Shown: positions 25,605 to 35,485, numbered from the stretch's first letter. The stretch: DNA of 64,000 bases from Nitrosarchaeum sp. (GCA_023265135.1 JAHFUM010000001.1:155632-219631), one strand, 5' to 3'. Program-made: numbers and translations. Notes: generated from the letters alone by a model not told the origin.

Positions 25605-26555
25605 ATGTTATCAACAGGCATGTGGGTGGAAAAATATCGCCCATCCAAGCTTTCAGAGATTGTAAATCAAACAGAAATTATTGGTAGCCTAGAGGCTTTG
25701 ATAAAAGACCCAACTGATATGCCACATCTAATGTTTTCTGGCTCTGCGGGTGTCGGTAAGACAACTACTGCTTTGTGTATAGCTAGACAGATTCTAGGAG
25801 AAAATTCCAAAGATTACACTCTTGAGCTAAATGCATCAGATGAAAGAGGCATAGGCATGGTTAGAGAAAAAGTAAAGAAATTTTCAAGATATGCAGGAAT
25901 GGTGGATGTTCCATTTAAGATAATTATTTTAGATGAGGCAGATGAGATGACTTCTGATGCACAAACTGCCCTTAGACGAATTATAGAAGATACTGCAAAA
26001 TATTGTAGATTCATACTAATTGCAAATAACATCTCAAAAATTATTGAGCCTATTCAAAGCAGATGTGCTACCTTCAAGTTCACATCCATTCCTGAAGAAG
26101 ATATGATTAATCATCTAGAAAATATATCTAAAAAAGAGAAAGTAAAAGTTGATAGAAAAGGGCTGAAGGCAATTTATGATTATTCTGAAGGGGATCTTAG
26201 ACATGCCATTAATCTGATGCAGGCAACTGCAAGTATAGGAGATATTTCAGAAGATAATGTAAAGGCATCTGCAGGACTGACAAAAACTAGTGATGTTGAT
26301 AATGTTCTAAAAATGGCATTGTCTGGAAAAATAATAGATGCCAGAGAAAAAATGATTGAGTTAATCAAAGTTTATGGAATGTCAGAATCAGATTTTCTAA
26401 AGTATCTAAATTATGCAGTGTTCAAAACAAAACATGAAAGATTATCAGAGATTTTAGAAGTGATTGCAAAATATGATTATAGAATTTTAGTTGGTGCAAA
26501 TCCTGAAATTCAGTTATCAGCCCTATTAGCAGAATTAGGTAAATTAGAAAAGTAA
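25605..26555 (+). CDS. rfcS: Replication factor C small subunit
   Basis: A 316-residue clamp-loader subunit. It begins MLSTGMWVEKYRP, then Walker A SGSAGVGKTTT (about residues 41-51), Walker B DEADEM, the SRC arginine-finger motif (SRCATFKF) and the C-terminal collar. An in-frame GTG at 25581 would add 8 residues, but the TATA-like box at 25571-25580 fits a leaderless start at the ATG of 25605. Divergent from gins23-mcm-hel308, so both halves of the replication machinery share a control region. Confidence 0.94.
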   Translation: MLSTGMWVEKYRPSKLSEIVNQTEIIGSLEALIKDPTDMPHLMFSGSAGVGKTTTALCIARQILGENSKDYTLELNASDERGIGMVREKVKKFSRYAGMVDVPFKIIILDEADEMTSDAQTALRRIIEDTAKYCRFILIANNISKIIEPIQSRCATFKFTSIPEEDMINHLENISKKEKVKVDRKGLKAIYDYSEGDLRHAINLMQATASIGDISEDNVKASAGLTKTSDVDNVLKMALSGKIIDAREKMIELIKVYGMSESDFLKYLNYAVFKTKHERLSEILEVIAKYDYRILVGANPEIQLSALLAELGKLEK

Positions 26556-26558
26556 AAA

Positions 26559-26642
26559 CGCAGAGAGAGGGATTTGAACCCCCGGGTGCTTGCGCACACA
26601 GGCTCTCAAGGCCCGCGCCCTACCGAGCTAGGCGACCTCTGC
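26559..26642 (-). tRNA. tRNA-Ser (TGA)
   Basis: Class II tRNA of 84 bases: acceptor GCAGAGG pairs with TCTCTGC (one G-T), anticodon stem CGGGC/GCCTG encloses loop CTTGAGA with anticodon TGA, the long variable arm is GTGTGCGCAAGCAC, and the T arm is GGGGGTTCAAATCCC. Discriminator G supports Ser rather than Leu. No intron. Confidence 0.9.
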
Positions 26643-26727
26643 AAAAATTGATGGATAACAGTGATTAAAATTTGTTGAGGATGAACATACTGAATTTTAG
26701 AAAAATAAGAAAAAGGAAAGTAATTCT

Positions 26728-27270
26728 TTAATCGTGTGCGTGGGGATTACCACTACCAGTCATTTTGACAAATGTACCGGCTGCTTTCTCATGCCATTCC
26801 AAGTTTGCTTGTTCAATTCGAATAGCTCCTGTAGGACATATTTCTTGGCAAGCCATGCAAATGGTACAATCATGTTCTCGAATTGGTTGTGATTTATCAG
26901 TGAGATCTAATCGTTCATTTTGTTCAGTTTTTCCAGTTCCTGCAAAAACTTTACCAATTACATCTTTAGCTGGAATGTCTTGTTCGGTTCTGTACCACTG
27001 GAATGTTTGAACTGGACATACACTCATGCATGAGCCAGCTGCAATACAAGAATCCCAATCAACTGCGACAGTTGTACCATGAATACCGAGAGGAACCTGT
27101 TCTTCTCCTCTGGCTTCATATGCTGCCTTTACATCCTCATTTGAGAATGCTGCACCTTCTGAATTTCCTTTGCCCCAAATCCAGTGAAAATTTGTACCAT
27201 CACCATGGCTGGTTTTTCCTACTGGTTTTTCGTTGTGACAAAAATCTTCTGGTATTACTAAATCGACCAT
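26728..27270 (-). CDS. Two-cluster ferredoxin, archaeal zinc-ferredoxin type (paralog 1)
   Basis: A 180-residue ferredoxin with two 4Fe-4S cluster motifs: CIAAGSCMSVCP (about residues 55-66) and CTICMACQEICP (about 136-147). The N-terminal extension carries several His (CHNEKPVGKTSHGDG), as in the zinc-containing ferredoxins of Sulfolobus. It carries electrons for pyruvate/2-oxoacid oxidoreductases or ferredoxin-NADP reductases. The promoter shares box, spacing and operator with the paralog at 27422-27943. Confidence 0.92.
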   Translation of the reverse strand: MVDLVIPEDFCHNEKPVGKTSHGDGTNFHWIWGKGNSEGAAFSNEDVKAAYEARGEEQVPLGIHGTTVAVDWDSCIAAGSCMSVCPVQTFQWYRTEQDIPAKDVIGKVFAGTGKTEQNERLDLTDKSQPIREHDCTICMACQEICPTGAIRIEQANLEWHEKAAGTFVKMTGSGNPHAHD

Positions 27271-27289
27271 AAACGAATACTATCGGAAT

Positions 27290-27327
27290 ATTATTTAAAG
27301 CTAGACAAAATTAGTTGTAACTAATTT
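27290..27327 (-). promoter_or_regulatory. Ferredoxin 1 promoter: TATA box plus inverted-repeat operator
   Basis: On the minus strand, a TTTAAATAAT box lies about 22-30 bases before the ATG at 27270, and directly upstream of it is the near-perfect inverted repeat AAATTAGT-N4-ACTAATTT (27308-27327). The block from the box to the first arm is almost identical in the second ferredoxin promoter. Confidence 0.65.
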
Positions 27328-27421
27328 AGAATTGATCTCAATTCACAGTCATGTTTTAGGTAGAAGTATGGTTATAATTTATAAAAGAAAATAATTTGAA
27401 TTATTAAATTAGGAATAATTA

Positions 27422-27964
<543 letters not shown>

Positions 27965-28000
27965 TTATTTAAAGCTAGACAAAATTAGTCGAGACTAAAT
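27965..28000 (-). promoter_or_regulatory. Ferredoxin 2 promoter: TATA box plus inverted-repeat operator
   Basis: Same order and spacing as the ferredoxin 1 promoter: TTTAAATAAT box about 24-30 bases before the ATG at 27943, then the inverted repeat TTAGT-CGAG-ACTAA (27985-27998). The arms are kept while the four central bases differ (CGAG here, TGTA there), as expected for a protein-bound site. Confidence 0.65.
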
Positions 28001-28081
28001 GTAACTACAATAAAAGATCTATGCTTGGATTAAATTTGAAATTTCCTTACGTTCATATCGTTTAAAGTTCAATTACAACGA

Positions 28082-28747
28082 ATGGACATTATCAAATTTG
28101 ATGTTTACAGAGGACCAAACATTGGAATTTACATAAATACAAATGATGACTTTGTTTTGCTTCCTATGGGTTTTGCCCAAACTAAAGCAGAAAAACTTGC
28201 AGAATATCTAAAGACTCAAGTTGTATATTCTTCAGTTGCAAATACTCGTCTTTTAGGAGCATTAATGGTAATGAATAACAAAGGAATTTTGCTTCCAAAA
28301 ACTGCGTATATGGATGAATATGATTTTCTAAAAAAAGAAACTAAAATGGAGATTGGGGTATTGGATTCAAAGTATACAGCATTGGGAAATGTAATTTGTG
28401 CAAATGATAAAGGAGCTATTGTATCACCATGGCTATCAAAAGAAGACTGTAAGACAATAGAGCAAGTATTAGGAGTAGAAGTTTTACAGAAAAGAATTGC
28501 AGGATTTAATCAAACAGGAGCAGTAATGGTCGCAAACAATTCAGGGGCTGCAATACATCCAGAAGCTGATGAAGAAGACATGAAGATATTTGCAAATATA
28601 ATGGGTGTAAAAATAGAGCCTACAACCATTAATAATGGAATCCCGTATGTCATGTCTGGAATTTTAGTAAATAATCATACAGTAGTAGTTGGATCCATGA
28701 CAAGTGGTCCTGAAATTATGATGCTAACTAGAGCTTTTCTAAATTAA
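28082..28747 (+). CDS. eif6: Translation initiation factor aIF6
   Basis: A 221-residue protein that binds the large ribosomal subunit and blocks subunit joining. It shows the fivefold pseudo-repeat of the family, including NTRLLGALMVMNNKG, GNVICANDKGAIVSP and GAVMVANNSGAAIHP segments. Length is typical. The 3' end overlaps the convergent hisS by 20 bases. Confidence 0.95.
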   Translation: MDIIKFDVYRGPNIGIYINTNDDFVLLPMGFAQTKAEKLAEYLKTQVVYSSVANTRLLGALMVMNNKGILLPKTAYMDEYDFLKKETKMEIGVLDSKYTALGNVICANDKGAIVSPWLSKEDCKTIEQVLGVEVLQKRIAGFNQTGAVMVANNSGAAIHPEADEEDMKIFANIMGVKIEPTTINNGIPYVMSGILVNNHTVVVGSMTSGPEIMMLTRAFLN

Positions 28748-30008
28748 GAACGGAATTTGGATCATCCGTAAGCTTTTCAATCTCAATTTCTGATTCAGTT
28801 CCATCCTGCATATTTCTTAATACGACTTTACTTTGTTCTAGTTCTTTTGGAGCTACTATAATACAATATTTTGATTCAGATGCTTGTACAATTTGTTTTT
28901 TTAGATTTTTTCCAGATAGATCAACATCGGTTGGAATGTTGTTTAGTCTAAGTAAGGATGCAATGCTCATTGCAACTTTTTGCATCTCTTCATTAATGTA
29001 CAAAACTGAAACTCTAGATTGTTTTGGTTCTGCTATTATTCCTTGTTCTTGCATTGTAAGAATAATTCTCTCTACTCCACCTGCAACACCTGAAGCTCCA
29101 ATATCTTCCCGTCCAAATGCTTTTGTTAGAGAATCATATCTCCCTCCACCAGCTAAAGCGCCAAGAGTTGAATTTTTGTCAAATATTTCAAATACAATTC
29201 CGGAGTAGTAATCCAGTCCCCTAACTATACCAAAATTTATGCGTGTATTTACAACACCTCTGTTTTCTAGTGAGTCTACTAGTTGTTTTATCTCATTCCA
29301 TGATTGTAATTCTGATGTATCAAGTTTTGATTCGACTTCAGGTATAGTTCCTTTGACTTGTGAAAACTCTAGAATTTTTTCTAGTTTTACCATATCATAT
29401 CTGTCTTTAAATTCATTTAGAATTTCTTGCTTTGATTTTTTTTGTATCTTGTCAATTGCTCTTAACATATCGCCAACAAGTTTTGGATCTTTTGAGTCAA
29501 ATGTTTTGTTGATAAAAGATTCAACTAGATTTCGGTGGTTGATGTCTATTGTGATATCTTTGAGTAGTAAGGAATCAAATAGTCTGGATGTGAATTCAAT
29601 AATTTCAGCTTCTGATTCTAGTCCTGGTTTTCCATAAATCTCTATATCCCACTGGTGAAAGTAGCGATATCGCCCCTTTTGTGGTTCGTCGTATCTAAAC
29701 ACTCCGCCAAATGCTGAGATTTTTGCAGGTAGTCTAATTGATTTTTGTCCAGTTGCATATCTTGTCAACCCCATAGTAAAATCAAATCGTAGTGCTACTT
29801 CTCTATCTCCTTTGTCTTTGAAATAATAGATTTCATCTCTAATTGCAGATCCTGACTTTGTTTCTAATACCGATAAGAGCTCAATAGGAGATGGATCCAT
29901 AAATGAAAATCCATATAGATTTGATAATTTTTTAAAATGACTTCTAATGTGTTCGATGTTTGCGTTTTCTTTATCTTCAAAATCTTTCATTCCACGTGGC
30001 AATTCCAA
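28728..30008 (-). CDS. hisS: Histidyl-tRNA synthetase
   Basis: Class II synthetase of 426 residues. Seen: motif 2 region RYRYFHQWDIEIYG (about residues 116-129), histidine motifs LDYYSG and GGGRYDSL, and a C-terminal anticodon-binding domain. Starts at ATG 30008 (MELPRGMKDF). It faces a 495-base gene-free gap upstream and overlaps eif6 at its 3' end. Confidence 0.95.
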   Translation of the reverse strand: MELPRGMKDFEDKENANIEHIRSHFKKLSNLYGFSFMDPSPIELLSVLETKSGSAIRDEIYYFKDKGDREVALRFDFTMGLTRYATGQKSIRLPAKISAFGGVFRYDEPQKGRYRYFHQWDIEIYGKPGLESEAEIIEFTSRLFDSLLLKDITIDINHRNLVESFINKTFDSKDPKLVGDMLRAIDKIQKKSKQEILNEFKDRYDMVKLEKILEFSQVKGTIPEVESKLDTSELQSWNEIKQLVDSLENRGVVNTRINFGIVRGLDYYSGIVFEIFDKNSTLGALAGGGRYDSLTKAFGREDIGASGVAGGVERIILTMQEQGIIAEPKQSRVSVLYINEEMQKVAMSIASLLRLNNIPTDVDLSGKNLKKQIVQASESKYCIIVAPKELEQSKVVLRNMQDGTESEIEIEKLTDDPNSVLNLEKL

Positions 30009-30503
30009 TATGATTTCGTTGTTAATGGTATGAATTTAGATATTTCTGTAATAACTATGCCAAACTATGTCATTTTTTGAAAATTGATTTAGATTATATC
30101 TTTTTTATGAGGTAATTCTATTCCCACGTCATTTTCCAATATACAAAATTTGTATGGTTAGTAGATGATCTCAAATAAACATAGGATGTGACAAGTTACT
30201 TATGATTTAATAGAACGGATCAATATATTCATAATAAGATTATAAATTCACCAAAACTTATTTTGTAATATTTTAAAAGTAGAAAATATCTAATGCTTTA
30301 TATTATAATATTAATTTCATAGCTGTTACATAAGGAAGATATCATTTCAATTAATCGCAAATTCCTTGACGAGTCATCTTCCTTATGTGGAACTTTATAA
30401 TGAAATGGAATACATGAAGTTGTATGACTTGTTCTAATTAGTAAAGACTAGAATAGATCAAAGACCATCTAAATTAATAATTAGCAAGATTTCAAAAGTA
30501 TAG
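30009..30503. other. Gene-free interval of 495 bases
   Basis: AT-rich gap between divergent hisS and archease. It contains a short palindrome ATACAAA-A-TTTGTAT (30141-30155) and the long inverted repeat described separately (30328-30388). No tRNA or credible reading frame is seen. It should hold the promoters of hisS and the archease gene. Confidence 0.5.
30328..30388. repeat. 13-base inverted repeat with 35-base loop
   Basis: Perfect arms ACATAAGGAAGAT (30328-30340) and ATCTTCCTTATGT (30376-30388); two further G-T pairs can extend the stem outwards. The size matches the inverted repeat at 12551-12612. It may be a small structured RNA or a control site between hisS and archease. Confidence 0.5.
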
Positions 30504-30920
30504 TTGAGTTACAAGTTTTTAGAACATGCAACAGATGCATTCATTGAAGTGACTGCAAAAGATCTCAAAGAGGCATTTTTGGTCACCGCTAATGCAGTGA
30601 TTAATCTTACACTAGAACAAGACAAAGTAGAAGAAAGGGATCAAAAAGAGATTGTTGCACAAGGAAAAGATCTTAGATATTTATTATTTAGTTGGATAGA
30701 AGAGGTAACTTTTGTCTTAATCACAGAAGGTTTTGCAATAAAAAGAATAGAACTAGAAATTCAAGAAAACAAAGGCTACAAAATAATTGCCAAAGCGTAT
30801 GGCGAACCGCTTGATTTTTTAAAACATAATTTCAAAGTGGAGATCAAAGCTCCCACATTTTATGAGATGAAAATTGAGCAAAATAATGGAGTGTTTATGA
30901 GATTTTTACTTGATCTATGA
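30504..30920 (+). CDS. Archease (RtcB activator)
   Basis: A 138-residue archease, which helps the RNA ligase RtcB work for many rounds in tRNA splicing. The N-terminus FLEHATDAFIEVTAKDL with the metal-binding Asp, the LLFSWIEEV segment and the C-terminal FMRFLLDL end are typical. The start is TTG at 30504, as no ATG precedes the conserved N-terminus. rtcB itself is not in the window. Confidence 0.9.
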   Translation: MSYKFLEHATDAFIEVTAKDLKEAFLVTANAVINLTLEQDKVEERDQKEIVAQGKDLRYLLFSWIEEVTFVLITEGFAIKRIELEIQENKGYKIIAKAYGEPLDFLKHNFKVEIKAPTFYEMKIEQNNGVFMRFLLDL

Positions 30921-30998
30921 ATTTGGTGAAATTTTATTATCAAATATATAGAAGAATTTATCCGCGTTTTTTAAAAGCAATACATTCTAGTTCATAAC

Positions 30999-32639
30999 AT
31001 GCGTATAATATTAGGAGTATTTTTAGTATTTTCGTTAATCATTCTTATGATTTCTCCGGTATACGCAAATGTCACTTCTGTAACATTGGAGAAGAGTTTT
31101 TACACAAATGAGGAAAAAATGACATTTATTGGAAAAGAACAGGATGGTCAAAAATCAGTTTTTATAGTGATTCGTGATCAGACAGGAGGCTACGTGGGAA
31201 TGGTATCTGATCCTTCGTCAGATAGTGATGGTACGTTTAAAACAATTGAAAGAGGTGTAACACAGTTCTTTCATTCTAAAGGAGCATACAATGCAACTGC
31301 ATTTACAGACGAACAAGGAGAAAAGAAGGGAATTACAATCACGCTGCAATATGATGGAAAGCAAGTTTCAACGACACCAGATTTTGTATTGAAACTTAAT
31401 TCAATTCCAGACAAAACAATTGAGGAAAAAAAGACTCTTGTGTTTACGCCAACATTAACTGAGTCATTATCAGGTGTTGTATTCAGTCTTGAAAAAAATC
31501 CACCAGTAGGTGCATCTATTGATAATGAGACAGGAAAATTTGTATGGACTCCAACAGATGCTCAAGGTCCAGCTTCGTATGTTTTTGATATTGTAGTAAA
31601 AAAAGGACCACTGGCAGATAGAGAAAGCATAAAAATCACTGTAACAGAACCTGCTCCAATAACACAACCAGAACCAACGCCTAAACCAGCACCAGAACCT
31701 GAACCAATCCAAAAACCGGTAGATAAAGTATTGGGAATTGCGCCATTTGTCGATCCAACAAAAGATCCACAGTCTTATGTTGATAGATACAATAACGAAC
31801 CAAAATACAAAGAATGGTTTGATAAAACATATCCAGAATATTCTTCAATTTATCAAGCAGTGGGATTGGAAAAACCCCTACTAGTTCCAGCACCATTTGT
31901 CGATCCAACAAAAGATCCACAGTCTTATGTTGATAGATACAATAACGAACCAAAATACAAAGAATGGTTTGATAAAACATATCCAGAATATTCTTCAATT
32001 TATCAAGCAGTGGGATTGGAAAAACCAAAAGAGATAGCGCCTTTTGTAGATCCAACTCTAGATCCCCATTTTTACATTGATAGATACAATAACGAACCAA
32101 AATTCAAGGATTGGTTTGATAAAAATTATCCAAATATGACAATTTATGATGCAATTGGATTAGACAAGCCAGAAATCAAAGAACAAGAAAGTGGAGAATG
32201 TGGTTCTGGAACGATATTAATCAATGGAGTGTGTACAGTTGATGACAGTCAAAAACAAGGGGGTGGATGTCTGATTGCTACAGCAATATATGGTTCTGAG
32301 ATGGCACCGCAGGTACAATTTCTCAGAGAAATCAGAGATAACAAAGTGATGAGTACTGCATCTGGAATTTCATTTATGACTGGATTTAATCAATTATACT
32401 ATTCATTCTCACCTACAATAGCAGATCTTGAAAGAGAGAATCCAGCATTCAAAGAGATGGTAAAAATTGGAATCACTCCAATGTTGTCATCACTTTCTAT
32501 CATGTCAGCAGCTGATTCAGAACAAGAAATTGTCGGATATGGAATTGGAGTTATTTTGATGAATGTTGGAATGTATTTTGTTGCACCAGCTATGTTGTTT
32601 TATAGTATTAAAAAGGTAAAAACACGATTAAGTTTTTAA
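30999..32639 (+). CDS. Exported repeat protein with Ig-like domain and C-terminal anchor module
   Basis: A 546-residue surface protein. Order: signal peptide (1-23, cleavage near VYA-NV), a β-rich domain, a putative Ig domain (about 128-213), a Pro/Glu linker, three repeats of about 45 residues that start with APFVDPT, a Cys-containing segment (GECGSG), then a C-terminal module of about 125 residues that begins GGGCLIATA and ends with a hydrophobic helix and a basic tail. The same C-terminal module closes the sugar dehydrogenase at 44102-45712. Probably displayed on the cell surface; binding partner unknown. Confidence 0.8.
   Translation: MRIILGVFLVFSLIILMISPVYANVTSVTLEKSFYTNEEKMTFIGKEQDGQKSVFIVIRDQTGGYVGMVSDPSSDSDGTFKTIERGVTQFFHSKGAYNATAFTDEQGEKKGITITLQYDGKQVSTTPDFVLKLNSIPDKTIEEKKTLVFTPTLTESLSGVVFSLEKNPPVGASIDNETGKFVWTPTDAQGPASYVFDIVVKKGPLADRESIKITVTEPAPITQPEPTPKPAPEPEPIQKPVDKVLGIAPFVDPTKDPQSYVDRYNNEPKYKEWFDKTYPEYSSIYQAVGLEKPLLVPAPFVDPTKDPQSYVDRYNNEPKYKEWFDKTYPEYSSIYQAVGLEKPKEIAPFVDPTLDPHFYIDRYNNEPKFKDWFDKNYPNMTIYDAIGLDKPEIKEQESGECGSGTILINGVCTVDDSQKQGGGCLIATAIYGSEMAPQVQFLREIRDNKVMSTASGISFMTGFNQLYYSFSPTIADLERENPAFKEMVKIGITPMLSSLSIMSAADSEQEIVGYGIGVILMNVGMYFVAPAMLFYSIKKVKTRLSF
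31743..32026 (+). repeat. Exact tandem duplication inside the surface protein gene
   Basis: Bases 31743-31876 and 31893-32026 are identical over 134 bases with a period of 150 bases. They encode the first two of three 45-residue repeats. A third, diverged copy follows (about 32037-32170). Full identity of the first two, including third codon positions, points to a recent duplication or gene conversion. Confidence 0.9.
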
Positions 32640-32662
32640 TCACAATAAACATTTACGAGAAC

Positions 32663-32809
32663 ATGGGCAAATTAAATAAAAATCTTAGAATCTGCGGAGA
32701 TTGTGGAATAGTTTACACCTCAGTGAGCTTGACAAAATATATTGATCAATGTCCAGTATGTAATTCTAAAAGATATGAGGCAATGTCTAATAAAACAGAT
32801 AGTGATTAG
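32663..32809 (+). CDS. Small zinc-ribbon protein
   Basis: A 48-residue protein with two CxxC knuckles, CGDC (about residues 11-14) and CPVC (about 30-33), forming one zinc ribbon. Unknown function; the size and basic N-terminus suit nucleic-acid or protein binding. It lies 24 bases after the surface protein gene. Confidence 0.72.
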   Translation: MGKLNKNLRICGDCGIVYTSVSLTKYIDQCPVCNSKRYEAMSNKTDSD

Positions 32810-32896
32810 AAGAAATTAATCATTTAAAATACCATGAAAAATTATTTAAAAAAGATTCAACATAGATTTTTAATAGAATCAAGTTGTTTGTGAACA

Positions 32897-33298
32897 TTGT
32901 CCGATGATCCTGAAATAGAGAGAATAAAACAGAGAAAACTCGAAGAGATGATCCGGCAACAAAATCAGCATTATATTCAACCAGGAATCATAGACCTAGA
33001 TGGTACAAATTTTACTCAAGTAATTTCTGCTGAAAATTACACTTTGGTTGATTTTTGGGCTGATTGGTGTGGACCATGCAAGATGATGCACCCCATATTT
33101 GAGAGTATCTCAAAGAAATATCCAAAGATAAAATTTGTTAGAGTTAATGTAGATCAAAACCAAAACATCGCAATGAAATTTGCAGTACAATCTATTCCAA
33201 TGTTTATTATGTTCAAATCAGGACATATAGTTGACAAAATGATTGGTGCTGTTGGTGCACCAGGAATTCATATGATATGTAAAAAATATTCAGATTAG
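32897..33298 (+). CDS. Thioredoxin
   Basis: A 133-residue thioredoxin with active site WCGPCK (about residues 58-63), the cis-Pro segment SIPMF and an N-terminal charged helix of about 30 residues ahead of the fold. Starts at TTG 32897. It differs from the second thioredoxin at 46894 by this extension. Its stop overlaps the convergent aIF5B gene by 4 bases. Confidence 0.92.
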   Translation: MSDDPEIERIKQRKLEEMIRQQNQHYIQPGIIDLDGTNFTQVISAENYTLVDFWADWCGPCKMMHPIFESISKKYPKIKFVRVNVDQNQNIAMKFAVQSIPMFIMFKSGHIVDKMIGAVGAPGIHMICKKYSD

Positions 33299-35076
33299 TA
33301 AGCGTAAGCTGCGTCTTTGCTTCGTTGAATTTCTATGATTTTATTTAGAATTTCTTGTTCCTCTGAACTAAGTTTGTGCATAAATTTGGCAAGTAGAGTT
33401 TTTGCTTCATGTGATGGAGGAAATGTATAGAATACTTCTTCTTCAGAAATCTGTCTACCAATTGTAACACCTTGAACAGAACATGCAACCTCTTGACCGG
33501 TTTTTGCAGAAGGTACAGTTTTTTTATCAAGCTGAAGTTGATGGACTAAACCAACTCGCCTTCCATCCTGGTTCATAAAAGGAACTTTTTGTTTCAGAGT
33601 TCCAACATCAATTCTAATTCCAAATACTGCAGGATCAGTATTTCTAAAAACATAACCTTTGAGAAATGTGAATTTGGAAATAGGTGTCAGTTCTGCAAAA
33701 ACTGCATCTTCTTCGTTGGCAGTATCTTCACTTACCCACGCATTGTAATTATCAATCAAACTGTAAATTATTCTATCTTCAAAAATTTTGATATGACTAT
33801 TTTCTGATTCTTCTTTAGCATCAGGAAGTATCTTGACATTAAAGGATAAGATCACACCTAGATGTCTGTCATTTTCTTTTATTGCTTTAGCTTCCACAAT
33901 ATCTCGGCGATTTACTGGTCCAATGTCTGCTTTAGCTATAGGTACTTGAGAACGTCGTAGCATCTCAACTATTGCCTCAAGTGAGCCTATAGTATCACAT
34001 TTTAAAACAACACCATTTGTTTCTGTATTAATAAATACAGATTTCATTTCAGATTCAATTAATTTGGAATATTTTGCAATATCAGCTTCATTTGATGCTA
34101 CATAAAGTGTACTGCCAGGCAAAATTCCCTCAAGATCAGGTGATGCAATTTTGAGTCCTGCAGCAGCATTAACATTCTGTACTGATTTGAATTTGTCTCT
34201 AGGATCTCTCATTTCATCAAGCGGTTTTGGTAAAAGAATTGCTTTTGGTTTTGTTACAATAATTGAATCTCTTTTTGCAACAACTATAGAATCACCTTTT
34301 TTGATACTACCATCAATTAAAATAATATTAGCAGTATGACCTAGTCCAATCTCATCGTTTACTTCAAGTACTATTCCTCTTGATTCTTTTTCTTTCTGAT
34401 CCAATCTTTTTTGTAAGTATTGCTGTGTCAATCCAACTAATACCGCAAGTAATTCAGGTATTCCAACTCCAGATCTTGCAGAGATTGGGACAATTGCAAT
34501 TTCAGATTTAAAGTCTTTTACTCTATAAAATGCCTCAGATTGATATCCCAAAATAGATAGTGTTCCTACTACGTCATAGATTTTTTGATCAAGATCAGTT
34601 TGAATAAAGGCATCTTGTTCTTTGATTGCCTGTGTGATAAATTTAGTTTCAGATTTTCTCCATCCAGATATTTGATCACACTTGTTTAGAGCAACAACAA
34701 ATGGAACTTTTCTGCTTTGTAGAATTTTCAGACTCTCATTTGTTTGGGGTTGAAATCCTCGATTAACATCAACTACTAGTATTGCAATATCAGCTGCAGA
34801 ACCACCTCTTGCTCTAAGATTTGTGAATACTTCGTGTCCAGGAGTATCAATTACTAAAATACCAGGAACTTGGTTTTCTGACTCTTGTAATTTTTTGTAT
34901 AGTTGACCACACATTTCTTTAATTGTTTCGGTTGGCAGAAAACTTGCACCTATATGTTGAGTAATGCCTCCGGCCTCTCTTCCTTGAACGCCGGTACCTC
35001 TAATTCTATCTAAGAGAGATGTTTTACCAGAGTCTACGTGACCAAGAACTACCACGATGGGTTGACGAATTTGCAA
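33295..35076 (-). CDS. infB: Translation initiation factor aIF5B (IF2-like GTPase)
   Basis: A 593-residue GTPase that promotes ribosomal subunit joining. G motifs: GHVDSGKTS (about residues 12-20), DTPGHE (about 76-81) and NKCD (about 130-133), then domain II and the C-terminal domains III-IV. Length is standard for archaeal aIF5B. Last gene of the rpl7ae-rps28e-rpl24e-ndk-infB operon, an arrangement kept across archaea. Confidence 0.96.
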   Translation of the reverse strand: MQIRQPIVVVLGHVDSGKTSLLDRIRGTGVQGREAGGITQHIGASFLPTETIKEMCGQLYKKLQESENQVPGILVIDTPGHEVFTNLRARGGSAADIAILVVDVNRGFQPQTNESLKILQSRKVPFVVALNKCDQISGWRKSETKFITQAIKEQDAFIQTDLDQKIYDVVGTLSILGYQSEAFYRVKDFKSEIAIVPISARSGVGIPELLAVLVGLTQQYLQKRLDQKEKESRGIVLEVNDEIGLGHTANIILIDGSIKKGDSIVVAKRDSIIVTKPKAILLPKPLDEMRDPRDKFKSVQNVNAAAGLKIASPDLEGILPGSTLYVASNEADIAKYSKLIESEMKSVFINTETNGVVLKCDTIGSLEAIVEMLRRSQVPIAKADIGPVNRRDIVEAKAIKENDRHLGVILSFNVKILPDAKEESENSHIKIFEDRIIYSLIDNYNAWVSEDTANEEDAVFAELTPISKFTFLKGYVFRNTDPAVFGIRIDVGTLKQKVPFMNQDGRRVGLVHQLQLDKKTVPSAKTGQEVACSVQGVTIGRQISEEEVFYTFPPSHEAKTLLAKFMHKLSSEEQEILNKIIEIQRSKDAAYAY

Positions 35077-35081
35077 TCAGA

Positions 35082-35483
35082 TCACTCAAATGCTACCCTC
35101 GATTCGTGATCAAAACTTTCTTGTGAATCAGATGCATGAATGATATTGTCACTAAATCCCAGTCCAAAATCTCCACGTATTGAACCAGGTGCTGCCTCAA
35201 AGGATTTTGTTGCACCAATCATAATTCTTGTAGTTGCAATTGCATTATTTCCCTCAATTATTGCTGCAACCACTGAACCTGATGTGATAAATGATGTTAG
35301 TTCACCAAAAAATGGTTTTCCTTTATGAACTCCATAGAAATTCTCAGCTTGCTTTTGTGTAAATGTAAACATTTTTAATTTTAAAAGTTTGAAACCCTTT
35401 CTTTCAAATCTTGCAATTACTTCACCAGTAAGGTTTCTAGCTACTGCATCAGGTTTTACAATAAAAAGAGTACGTTCAGTCAA
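35082..35483 (-). CDS. ndk: Nucleoside diphosphate kinase
   Basis: Balances NTP pools by transferring the γ-phosphate through a phospho-His. A 133-residue protein with the active-site motif NIIHASDS (His at about 115), and the ATP-binding KPDAVARN at the start. Located between rpl24e (2 bases upstream) and infB, as in other archaea. Confidence 0.96.
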   Translation of the reverse strand: MTERTLFIVKPDAVARNLTGEVIARFERKGFKLLKLKMFTFTQKQAENFYGVHKGKPFFGELTSFITSGSVVAAIIEGNNAIATTRIMIGATKSFEAAPGSIRGDFGLGFSDNIIHASDSQESFDHESRVAFE

Positions 35484-35485
35484 TT

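Noticed and set aside
26559..26642. Reading the class II tRNA as tRNA-Leu (GAG)
   Set aside because: A GAG anticodon would break the anticodon stem; TGA gives five pairs, and the discriminator is G, as for Ser.
30141..30155. Palindrome ATACAAA-A-TTTGTAT between hisS and archease
   Set aside because: Short and AT-rich; not placed at a promoter box I can define.
31681..32100. A 139-codon antisense frame with internal repeats
   Set aside because: The repeats are only the mirror of the coding tandem duplication in the surface protein gene.
31743..32170. Regular repeats that could suggest a CRISPR array
   Set aside because: Period is 150 bases, copies are in frame and encode a repeated protein domain; there are no short repeats with unique spacers.
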